Made by a program: the position numbers and the translations under genes. Below the pieces are notes generated by a model. It was not told the origin of the DNA. It searched no databases and saw nothing but the letters and a program-made list of their open reading frames with translations. From positions 1 through 6,939 of the forward strand of contig JAKDLE010000149.1 in the NCBI GenBank assembly GCA_030453005.1: DNA of 6,939 nt. The letters run 5' to 3'. Source of the DNA: Pseudonocardia sp. (GTDB lineage: Bacteria; Actinomycetota; Actinomycetes; Mycobacteriales; Pseudonocardiaceae). This document shows, piece after piece, positions 1 to 5,737 of this stretch (position 1 is the first letter of the stretch; each line of letters starts with the position of its first letter).

Positions 1-1106
1 CGCGAGGCCAGATCCAGCGGCGCGGCACCGGCCCGGGTGGCCGCGTCGTACAGGTCGTCGACCGGTCCGTCGCCGGTGCGGACGGCCTGGTCGGCCGCGG
101 CGGTGAAGACGGCGGCGATCCGCGGCCCGGTGGCCCCCGAGCCGAGCAGTCCCCGTGCGACGGCCACGACGTCACCCCCACGGGCCAGCTCGAGCTCGGC
201 CAGCGACCGGCGCATCTCCACCACCGCGGCGGGTGGGGTGCGCGCCAGTACGGCCGCCGACACCAGCGGCACCGCCGTGCCGTCGGGCAGCAACCGGCCG
301 TGGGCCCAGGCCGCGGTGACCAGCTCGTCGAGGGCGTCGGCGCTCGCGAGCCCGAGCAGCGGCACCAGCACCTCGGGGTCGACCGGCGCGTCCACGGCGC
401 GGGCGAGCAGCAGGTCGTGGACGGCGGACGGCAGCCCGTCGAGGGCGTATCCGAGCTGTGCGAGCAGCGCGGGAGGCAGGTCGGTCGTGGGGTTGTCCGT
501 GCCCTTGACGGCGGACAGCAGGCGGTCCACCAGCGCGGGCACCCCCGCGGTGCGGGCGAGGACCGCCTGCACGAGGTCGGTGGCGGGCCGCTCACCGTGC
601 AGCAGGGCGGCGCGTGCGGCCACCCCCGAGCGGTCCAGCGGCCCCAGCACCACCGGACGGCGGCGCGCGGCGAGCGCGGAGCCGAGCGCGGCCATCGCCG
701 GAGGCTCGGGGTACGGACGGTGCGCCACCACGACCGGGCCCGGCGACCTGCTCAGCGCCACGAGACGGTCGAGCTGCGCGGCGGGGAGCAGGTGTGCGTC
801 GTCGACGACGAGCGCGACGCCCGCGTCGGGCGACTCGCCGACCGACGGGACCGAGCGGCGCACCGGCACCCCGGCGGCCTCGTAGGCGGCGGCGACGGCG
901 TCGAGCAGGACGGACTTGCCGTGCCCGGCGGGTCCCACGACCACGATCCGGGCCCCGGCGCGGGGGTCGGCGACGATCTCGCGCAGCGCCAGCATCGCAC
1001 CGGGCGACCCCGTCAGGAGGGTGGCCGGGTCATGGCCGGGCGCCTCCGGTGCCCGGACGTCCACGACGCCACCGGATCCGGTCGAGCCCCCCGCGTCTGC
1101 GGTCAC
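1..1106 (-). CDS. P-loop ATPase, probable LuxR/MalT-like transcriptional regulator (N-terminal part, runs off left edge)
   Basis: The minus-strand frame is open from a GTG at 1106 to base 1 (368 codons), with an in-frame stop eight codons upstream. A GGAAGGGG stretch lies 12 nt before the GTG; an internal ATG at 995 would drop 37 residues but leave the ATPase domain whole. After a Gly/Asp-rich leader, a Walker A motif GPAGHGKS is at residues 58-65 and a Walker B strand VALVVDDAHLL at 97-107. An Ala/Leu-rich helical stretch follows, typical of the region after the nucleotide-binding domain. In actinomycetes this arrangement is usual for large ATP-dependent regulators that end in a LuxR-type helix-turn-helix. 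That DNA-binding end would lie outside the window, so the regulator role is inferred; an AAA/STAND ATPase without HTH is the alternative. It is transcribed divergently from the cytidylyltransferase gene. Confidence 0.7.
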   Translation of the reverse strand, partial: MTADAGGSTGSGGVVDVRAPEAPGHDPATLLTGSPGAMLALREIVADPRAGARIVVVGPAGHGKSVLLDAVAAAYEAAGVPVRRSVPSVGESPDAGVALVVDDAHLLPAAQLDRLVALSRSPGPVVVAHRPYPEPPAMAALGSALAARRRPVVLGPLDRSGVAARAALLHGERPATDLVQAVLARTAGVPALVDRLLSAVKGTDNPTTDLPPALLAQLGYALDGLPSAVHDLLLARAVDAPVDPEVLVPLLGLASADALDELVTAAWAHGRLLPDGTAVPLVSAAVLARTPPAAVVEMRRSLAELELARGGDVVAVARGLLGSGATGPRIAAVFTAAADQAVRTGDGPVDDLYDAATRAGAAPLDLAS

Positions 1107-1250
1107 CGTCGCAACGCACCCCTTCCGTCACTCACGTCACCCGGGCGGAGGCGAGCGTAGGAGACCCCCACGATCCCCGGTGCACCGGCTCCGCCCCGGC
1201 GCCCGACCCGCGGACCACCCGATCGGGTGGAGCCGGCAAGATGCGGTCAC
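1107..1250. promoter_or_regulatory. Divergent intergenic region with two perfect palindromes
   Basis: These 144 bases separate two divergently transcribed genes and should hold both promoters. Two perfect palindromes are visible: CCGGTGCACCGG at 1177-1188 and CCACCCGATCGGGTGG at 1215-1230. A direct repeat of CGTCAC lies at 1126-1131 and 1135-1140, close to the regulator gene's start. I could not identify a convincing -35/-10 pair in either direction. The 1215-1230 palindrome ends 20 nt before the GTG at 1251, a position where a bound protein or an RNA hairpin could control the downstream gene. Function is inference only. Confidence 0.4.
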
Positions 1251-2066
1251 GTGAACAGACGCGACATCCCGGTCGTCATCCTCTGCGGAGGCCAGGGGAC
1301 TCGTATCCGCGAGGTGAGCGAGCGCCTGCCCAAGGGCATGGTCGACATCGGCGGACGCCCGATCCTGTGGCACATCATGAAGCTCTACAGCCACTTCGGG
1401 TACCGGCGCTTCATCCTGTGCCTGGGCTACAAGGGCTGGGAGATCAAGCAGTTCTTCCTCGACTACCGCGCACACCTGTCGGACTTCTCGCTCACGCTGT
1501 CCGACGGCGACCACGAGCCCCGGTTCACCGGCGGCCGCGGCGACGAGAACTGGGAGATCACGTTCGCGGAGACCGGACTGGCCGCGGGCACCGGCGCCCG
1601 GCTGCGGCGCATCCGCGACTACGTCGACACCCCGCAGTTCATGATGACCTACGGCGACGGGGTCAGCGCCGTCGACATCGACCACCTCATGAAGACCCAC
1701 CTCGACTCCGGCCGGGTCGGCACCGTCACCGGTGTGCACCCCACGTCGAAGTTCGGCGAGATGCAGGTCGACGGGGACGCCGTCGCGGAGTTCAACGAGA
1801 AGCCGACGCAGGTCACCGGGTGGGTCAGCGGCGGGTACTTCGTGTTCGACCGCAGCTTCCTCGACGACTACCTCGACGACTCCGAGGACCTGTTCCTCGA
1901 GGCCGAGCCGCTGCAGCGGCTGGCGCGCGACAAGCAGCTCACCGTGCACCGCCACGAGGACTTCTGGGCCGCGATGGACACCTACAAGGACTACCAGTCG
2001 CTCAACGAGCAGTGGGCGAGCGGCGACGCCCCCTGGAAGCTGTGGAAGGACGACGGCGACTTCTAG
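1251..2066 (+). CDS. rfbF: Glucose-1-phosphate cytidylyltransferase family nucleotidyltransferase
   Basis: The 271-residue product matches the CDP-glucose pyrophosphorylase family along its whole length (usual length about 257). These enzymes join CTP and alpha-D-glucose 1-phosphate to give CDP-glucose and pyrophosphate in the cytoplasm, the entry to CDP-dideoxysugars. The nucleotidyltransferase signature GGQGTR is at residues 13-18 with PKGM at 27-30. The family block PILWHIMKLYSHFG follows at 37-50, then CLGYKGWEIKQFF at 57-69, YGDG at 134-137 (metal/nucleotide site), EKP at 183-185, GGYFVFD at 194-200, MDT at 242-244 and the closing APWKLWK at 260-266. I chose the GTG at 1251 because the first beta strand then starts at residue 7, as in homologues; a GTG at 1227 is possible and would add eight residues. 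Neither has a strong Shine-Dalgarno, so a leaderless message is possible. No CDP-glucose dehydratase is adjacent, so the exact sugar substrate is unproven. Confidence 0.88.
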   Translation: MNRRDIPVVILCGGQGTRIREVSERLPKGMVDIGGRPILWHIMKLYSHFGYRRFILCLGYKGWEIKQFFLDYRAHLSDFSLTLSDGDHEPRFTGGRGDENWEITFAETGLAAGTGARLRRIRDYVDTPQFMMTYGDGVSAVDIDHLMKTHLDSGRVGTVTGVHPTSKFGEMQVDGDAVAEFNEKPTQVTGWVSGGYFVFDRSFLDDYLDDSEDLFLEAEPLQRLARDKQLTVHRHEDFWAAMDTYKDYQSLNEQWASGDAPWKLWKDDGDF

Positions 2067-3097
2067 GAGCTCGCCGCGTGGGTAAGCAGCTCCCGCCAGA
2101 CGCCCTCGTCCAGCACCGACGGCGCCCGGGTGGAACTGCCGTCGACGAGCGCGTAGACGGCGCGGGCGACCTCGTCGTCGGCACCGGGCGGCGGCCGCAC
2201 CAGCAGCGGCCAGGACTCGCCGCCGATGATGCCGTTCACCTCCTCGGTGGCGTGCTCGGCCTGGAAGCGGCGCACCGCGTGCGTCATGGCGGGGCCGAAA
2301 TCCCCGTCCACGGTCAGGTCGAGCGCTCCGGCGGCCCGGAGCAGGTGCTGTGCGGCCAGCACGACCGGTCCCCTCGACGATGTCCCGGGGCCGCCTTCGC
2401 GCAGCAGCGGCCAGGACGCCGCGCGCAGCGAGGAGCCTTCCACCCGTTTCCCGAGCAGGTCGCCGACCTCGCCGCGCAGGCGGGGCAGCATCCCGTAGAG
2501 GACGTCGCCGGGGCAGAGCGTGTCCTTGAAGTCGCGGTGGCCGAAGATCTCCCCGGGCCTGATCCCGTACTGCCCGCAGACGTAGGCGCACATCTCCCGC
2601 AGCCGGTCCCACAGGGCGCCCGGCGGGCCGGTGTCGGTGTAGGTGCCCTCGTTCTCGATACCGATCGACACGAGGTTCTGCCCGGTGCAGTGGGCGCCCT
2701 CCACCTGTTTGCGCCCGCTGCGCAGCGCCTCCAGGCTGCGCCTGCGACCCTCCAGGACGAACCCGCCGCGGCTGATCGTGAAGTGCTGCCCGGAGTCGAT
2801 CCAGCCGCGCCGGTCCATGTGGAAGTTCTGGATGGCGCGCGCGAGCCCCTCGGCGGCGCCGCGACCGTAGTCCTCGACATTCGCGGTGGCCGTGTGGTGC
2901 ACGAGGATCTTGACCGGCCGGTCGTTGACCACGTTCACGATGCGGCTGTTGGGACGGGCGCCCCAGCCGTCGCAGTCGATGATCGGCGGTCCGGCCGCTG
3001 AGCTCGCCTCGGCGACGCCGGGCAATCCGCTGAGCAGTGCGCCGGACGCGAGCCCGCCCAGGACGAAACCACGACGAGTGACGATATACACACTCAA
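2063..3097 (-). CDS. Tat-exported N-acetylmuramoyl-L-alanine amidase / PGRP-domain protein with peptidoglycan-binding repeat
   Basis: This 344-residue product should cut, or at least bind, peptidoglycan outside the membrane. Residues 7-15 read TRRGFVLGG, a twin-arginine motif, followed by a short hydrophobic stretch and an AEA cleavage site (29-31). The amidase_2/PGRP domain spans about 40-215, with likely zinc ligands His67 (ILVHHTAT), His187 (GHRDF) and Cys195 (LCPGD). Thr193 sits where T7 lysozyme has Lys128, as in animal PGRP amidases, but Gln104 (SGQHF) replaces the usual active-site Tyr. Residues 228-300 form a peptidoglycan-binding repeat (WPLLREG, then VDGDFGP at 263-269, then FQAEH), and SWPLL at 295-299 opens a second, degenerate one. 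The start is the TTG at 3097, because AGGAGG lies 6 nt upstream; the GTG at 3091 is 12 nt from it and would shorten the protein by two residues. The stop overlaps that of the convergent cytidylyltransferase gene. Confidence 0.85.
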   Translation of the reverse strand: MSVYIVTRRGFVLGGLASGALLSGLPGVAEASSAAGPPIIDCDGWGARPNSRIVNVVNDRPVKILVHHTATANVEDYGRGAAEGLARAIQNFHMDRRGWIDSGQHFTISRGGFVLEGRRRSLEALRSGRKQVEGAHCTGQNLVSIGIENEGTYTDTGPPGALWDRLREMCAYVCGQYGIRPGEIFGHRDFKDTLCPGDVLYGMLPRLRGEVGDLLGKRVEGSSLRAASWPLLREGGPGTSSRGPVVLAAQHLLRAAGALDLTVDGDFGPAMTHAVRRFQAEHATEEVNGIIGGESWPLLVRPPPGADDEVARAVYALVDGSSTRAPSVLDEGVWRELLTHAASS

Positions 3098-3102
3098 AGT
3101 GA

Positions 3103-3109
3103 CCCTCCT
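3103..3109 (-). promoter_or_regulatory. Strong ribosome binding site deciding the amidase start
   Basis: On the minus strand the bases just upstream of the amidase gene include AGGAGG, a near-perfect match to the 16S rRNA anti-Shine-Dalgarno. It is 6 nt from the TTG at 3097 and 12 nt from the in-frame GTG at 3091. The spacing favours the TTG, although GTG is the commoner start codon. Confidence 0.6.
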
Positions 3110-3222
3110 TCGGCACCATCGGGACCTTGAGAACCCTGCGTCGCGTACGGAGCGTGCACAAGATCGCGACACCAACGTGTCATCGCCCGGCCGGGGGGGC
3201 CTCGCCCGGCGGTAGTCAGTCA

Positions 3223-3251
3223 TTGCCGTGGTTACTGATGAGTAATAGACT
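3223..3251 (+). promoter_or_regulatory. Sigma-70-type promoter of the acyl-CoA dehydrogenase gene
   Basis: TTGCCG at 3223-3228 and TAGACT at 3246-3251 are separated by exactly 17 bases. Each matches four of six positions of the TTGACA/TATAAT consensus, which is good for a high-GC actinomycete. Transcription would begin near 3258, giving a leader of about 44 nt that ends in GGAGGAG at 3285-3291, 10 nt before the ATG at 3302. Confidence 0.6.
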
Positions 3252-3269
3252 GTGGTTACCGACGGGTAG
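3232..3269. promoter_or_regulatory. Duplicated inverted-repeat operator over the dehydrogenase promoter
   Basis: The first site, 3232-3245, is TTACT-GATG-AGTAA, a perfect 5-bp inverted repeat with a 4-bp centre. The second, 3256-3269, is TTACC-GACG-GGTAG, the same design with one broken pair. Both are preceded by GTGG and followed closely by AGAC/GAC, and their starts are 24 bp apart. The first fills the spacer between the -35 and -10 hexamers and the second covers the predicted transcription start, the classic placement for a repressor. TetR-family regulators responding to acyl-CoA commonly control such genes; that the binder is one of these is inference. Confidence 0.6.
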
Positions 3270-3301
3270 ACCGTCCACCGCGATGGAGGAGTGACGCGGC
3301 C

Positions 3302-5161
3302 ATGGGCCACTTCAGGAGCAATCTGCGCGACCTCGAGTTCAACCTCTTCGAGGTGTTCCGGGTGCAGGACCGGCTCGGCCGCGCGCCGTTCGACGGAGTC
3401 GATCCGCAGACCGCGCGCGACACGCTCAGGGAGCTCAACGTCGTGGCGACCGGGCCGCTGGCCGAGTGCTTCGCCGACGCCGACCGCAACCCGCCGGTGT
3501 TCGACCCGGCCACCCACACCGTGACGATGCCGCAGTCGTTCAAGGACGCATACAAGATCCTCTGGGACGGCGAGTGGTGGCGCCTCGGCCTGCCCGTCGA
3601 GCTGGGTGGCTACGGCATCCCGCCGACCGTGCAGTGGGCCGCCGCGGAGCTGATCCTGGGCTCGAACCCGGCTGCGTTCATGTACATGGCGGGTCCCAGC
3701 TTCGCCTCGATCATCCACCGCAACGGCACCGACGAGCAGAAGCACTGGGCCGAGCTGATGATCTCCCGCGCCTGGGGCGCCACGATGGTGCTCACCGAGC
3801 CCGACGCGGGTTCCGACGTGGGCGCGGGCCGCACGAAGGCGGTGCAGGAGGCCGACGGCACCTGGCACATCGACGGCGTCAAGCGCTTCATCACCTCGGC
3901 CGAGCACGACATGACCGAGAACATCATGCACATGGTGCTGGCCCGCCCCTCGGGCGGCCAAATAGTGTCACGGCCGGGCACCAAGGGCCTGTCGCTGTTC
4001 CTGGTGCCGAAGTTCCACTTCGACACCGAGACCGGTGAGCCGGGCGAGCGCAACGGCGCCTTCGTCACCGGCGTCGAGCACAAGATGGGGCTCAAGGCCT
4101 CCACCACCTGCGAGCTGACGTTCGGGCAGCACGGGGTCCCGGCCGTCGGCTGGCTGCTCGGCGAGGTGCACGACGGCATCGCGCAGATGTTCGAGGTGAT
4201 CGAGCACGCGCGGATGATGGTGGGCACCAAGGCCATCGGCACGCTCTCGGCAGGCTACCTCGCCGCCCTGGAGTACGCGAAGGACCGCGTGCAGGGTGCC
4301 GACCTGCCCAGGATGCTCGACAAGACCGCCCCGCGCGTCACGATCACCCACCACCCCGACGTCCGCCGCCTGCTGATGACGAACAAGGCCTACGCCGAGG
4401 GCCTGCGTGCGGTGTACCTCTATACGGCCACGTTCCAGGACGAGATCCGGATCGGGAAGGCCGCGGGCGAGGACGTGGCGCTGGCCGAGAAGATCAACGA
4501 TCTGCTGCTTCCGATCGTCAAGGGCGTGGGGTCGGAGCGAGCCACCGAGCAGCTCCCCCAGGCGCTGCAGGTCTTCGGCGGCTCGGGGTACCTGCAGGAC
4601 TACCCGATCGAGCAGTACATCCGCGACGCCAAGATCGACTCGCTCTACGAGGGCACCACGGCGATCCAGTCGCTCGACTTCCTGTTCCGCAAGATCGTCC
4701 GGGACAACGGGCAGGCACTCGGGCACGTCGCCGGGGAGATCCAGGCCTTCCTGGACGCCCCGGGGGAGTCGGACCAGCCGGGCGATGGTCGGCTCAAGGA
4801 GGAGCGTGCCCTGCTGGGCACGGCGCTCGCCGACGTGCAGGGGATGCTCGGTGTGCTCACCGGATACCTCATGGCGTCGGTGGAGGACCCGTCGAGCGTC
4901 TACAAGGTGGGCCAGCACAGCGTCCGGCTGCTGATGGCCGTCGGCGACCTGCTCGTGGGCTGGCTGCTGCTGCGCCAGGCCGAGGTGGCCCTCACCGCGC
5001 TGAGCGGCGAGGTCTCGGCCAAGGACAGCGCGTTCTACGAGGGCAAGGTCGGCGTCGCCCGGTTCTTCGCGAAGACGGTGCTCCCGCAGCTGACGGCCCA
5101 GCGCTTGATCATCGAGACGGCCGACAACGCGCTGATGGACCTCCCCGAAGCCGCGTTCTGA
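3302..5161 (+). CDS. fadE5: Acyl-CoA dehydrogenase, FadE5-type with C-terminal extension
   Basis: The 619-residue product closely resembles mycobacterial FadE5 along its length. Such enzymes are cytoplasmic FAD-dependent dehydrogenases that catalyse the first step of beta-oxidation, turning acyl-CoA into trans-2-enoyl-CoA. The shared N-terminus ([14 protein letters not shown], residues 6-19) is followed by the alpha-helical N-domain and by [18 protein letters not shown] at 164-181, the flavin/substrate-binding block. Glu450 in LYEGTTAIQ is at the position of the FadE5 catalytic base. Residues from about 473 to the end form the extra helical domain of this subfamily and finish in LPEAAF. The ATG at 3302 has GGAGGAG 10 nt upstream. 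Residues 218-224 include a short insertion with codons CAA ATA GTG TCA (3959-3970), unlike the G/C-ending codons around it. The gene appears monocistronic: a strong promoter with twin operators lies upstream and a hairpin starts 1 nt after the stop. No thiolase or ketoreductase gene follows it here. Confidence 0.93.
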   Translation: MGHFRSNLRDLEFNLFEVFRVQDRLGRAPFDGVDPQTARDTLRELNVVATGPLAECFADADRNPPVFDPATHTVTMPQSFKDAYKILWDGEWWRLGLPVELGGYGIPPTVQWAAAELILGSNPAAFMYMAGPSFASIIHRNGTDEQKHWAELMISRAWGATMVLTEPDAGSDVGAGRTKAVQEADGTWHIDGVKRFITSAEHDMTENIMHMVLARPSGGQIVSRPGTKGLSLFLVPKFHFDTETGEPGERNGAFVTGVEHKMGLKASTTCELTFGQHGVPAVGWLLGEVHDGIAQMFEVIEHARMMVGTKAIGTLSAGYLAALEYAKDRVQGADLPRMLDKTAPRVTITHHPDVRRLLMTNKAYAEGLRAVYLYTATFQDEIRIGKAAGEDVALAEKINDLLLPIVKGVGSERATEQLPQALQVFGGSGYLQDYPIEQYIRDAKIDSLYEGTTAIQSLDFLFRKIVRDNGQALGHVAGEIQAFLDAPGESDQPGDGRLKEERALLGTALADVQGMLGVLTGYLMASVEDPSSVYKVGQHSVRLLMAVGDLLVGWLLLRQAEVALTALSGEVSAKDSAFYEGKVGVARFFAKTVLPQLTAQRLIIETADNALMDLPEAAF

Positions 5162-5162
5162 C

Positions 5163-5217
5163 TTGCAGGAAGGCCACCATCACGCAACCAGGGTGGGGGA
5201 AGGTGGCCCTACTGCAA
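5163..5217. terminator. Large hairpin in the convergent gap, probable bidirectional terminator
   Basis: TTGCAG (5163-5168) pairs with CTGCAA (5212-5217) and GGCCACC (5172-5178) pairs with GGTGGCC (5202-5208), separated by a 3x3 internal loop and closed by a 23-nt loop. The structure begins 1 nt after the dehydrogenase stop and ends 5 nt from the stop of the opposing CBS gene, so it fills the whole gap. No T-tract is present in either direction, which is usual for actinomycete terminators. Confidence 0.65.
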
Positions 5218-5222
5218 CGCGG

Positions 5223-5648
5223 TCAGCCGGCGATGTTGGACTGGAGCTGTTCGCGCTCGGACTCCAGCAGGTCGATCCGTGCCTTCACCAGGTCGCCGAT
5301 GCTGACGATGCCCGCGAGGGCGCCGTCGACCACCACCGGCAGGTGCCGGAACCGGCGTTGGGTCATCACCGCCGCGAGGTCGGCCACGTCGTCGGTGGGC
5401 GAGCAGGTGATGACCCCGGTGGTCATGATGGCGACGACGTGCGTCTCCAGCACCGACGCGCCGCCCGCGTGCAGGCGGCGGACCACGTCACGCTCGGAGA
5501 CGATCCCGACGAGCTGATCTCCGTCGACGACGGGCAGGGCCCCCACGTTGCGCTCCGCCAGTGCCGCGATCAGCTCGGCGACGGTGGCACCGGAACCGAC
5601 CGTCACCACGTCCGCACCCTTGTTCCGTAGTACGTCCGCGATGCGCAT
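5223..5648 (-). CDS. Two-CBS-domain protein
   Basis: The 141-residue product consists of a tandem pair of CBS domains and little else. The first covers about residues 8-60, with VGALPVVDGDQLVGIVSERDVV; the second covers about 74-125, with FRHLPVVVDGALAGIVSIGDLV. A charged helix, roughly 123-138 (DLLESEREQL), closes the chain. Paired CBS domains (Bateman modules) usually bind adenosyl ligands such as AMP, ATP or SAM and act as energy or redox sensors; mycobacterial Hrp1 is a similar-sized stand-alone example. The ligand and partner cannot be read from the sequence. The ATG at 5648 fits the family start MRIADVLR, with a weak GGAACGGGG stretch upstream; in-frame GTG codons further upstream would add only an uncharacteristic tail. 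It converges on the dehydrogenase gene and lies downstream of the VanW gene on the same strand, but a hairpin separates the two. Confidence 0.88.
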   Translation of the reverse strand: MRIADVLRNKGADVVTVGSGATVAELIAALAERNVGALPVVDGDQLVGIVSERDVVRRLHAGGASVLETHVVAIMTTGVITCSPTDDVADLAAVMTQRRFRHLPVVVDGALAGIVSIGDLVKARIDLLESEREQLQSNIAG

Positions 5649-5670
5649 GGCGGGCCCCGTTCCGTCGACG

Positions 5671-5687
5671 ACAGTCACCACGACTGT
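5671..5687. promoter_or_regulatory. Inverted repeat at the CBS-gene promoter
   Basis: ACAGTC (5671-5676) and GACTGT (5682-5687) form a perfect 6-bp inverted repeat with a 5-bp spacer, 23 bp upstream of the CBS-gene ATG. On the minus strand the distal arm overlaps TACAGT (5688-5683), a possible -10 hexamer; the matching -35 (TTCCAA, 17 nt further up) is poor. It may be an operator; a chance repeat of this size cannot be excluded. Confidence 0.35.
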
Positions 5688-5696
5688 ACGAAGCGT

Positions 5697-5727
5697 GGCC
5701 AGGGCTTGGAAGAACCAGGCCCCGGCC
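5697..5727 (-). terminator. Hairpin terminator after the VanW gene
   Basis: A 31-nt hairpin: 13 stem positions (one A/C mismatch and one G-T wobble) around a five-base loop, AAGAA on the plus strand. It starts 10 nt beyond the VanW stop codon on the minus strand and precedes the CBS gene. There is no T-tract. It is well placed to end VanW transcription and to make the CBS gene a separate unit. Confidence 0.65.
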
Positions 5728-5737
5728 CGGCAACCCG

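Larger units (their letters stand above)
3098..3301. promoter_or_regulatory. Divergent intergenic region between amidase and acyl-CoA dehydrogenase genes
   Basis: These 204 bases hold the control signals of both flanking genes. The right half carries the promoter and operators of the dehydrogenase gene, listed separately. The left half contains an inverted repeat GACAC-N4-GTGTC at 3168-3181 and a G-rich tract, seven consecutive G at 3193-3199 flanked by GGCC on both sides (3189-3201). I found no convincing -35/-10 pair for the amidase. The region is visibly richer in A and T near 3220-3260 than the genes around it, as expected of promoter DNA. Confidence 0.55.

Noticed and set aside
614..3001. 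A 795-codon open frame on the plus strand
   Set aside because: It is full of Arg/Pro/Ala runs, crosses three real genes on both strands, and has no recognisable domain.
1137..3161. A 674-codon open frame on the minus strand across the cytidylyltransferase and amidase genes
   Set aside because: Its translation is Arg/Gly/Ala-rich with no family motif, and it runs antisense or out of frame to two genes with clear family matches. It is a high-GC shadow.
3189..3201. G-rich tract flanked by GGCC as a possible G-quadruplex or hairpin
   Set aside because: There is only one G run of useful length, so no four-run quadruplex can form, and the 4-bp GGCC arms are expected by chance in such GC-rich DNA.
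3283..3294. A three-codon reading frame ATG GAG GAG TGA in the dehydrogenase leader
   Set aside because: It is simply the Shine-Dalgarno GGAGGAG preceded by AT; there is no evidence it is translated.
3098..3961. N-terminal extension of the amidase frame upstream into the dehydrogenase gene
   Set aside because: The frame is open, but this part is antisense to the strongly conserved dehydrogenase; the Shine-Dalgarno and Tat signal place the real start at 3097 or 3091.
3968..4918. A 316-codon minus-strand frame inside the dehydrogenase
   Set aside because: It is antisense to a fully conserved enzyme and shows no domain of its own.
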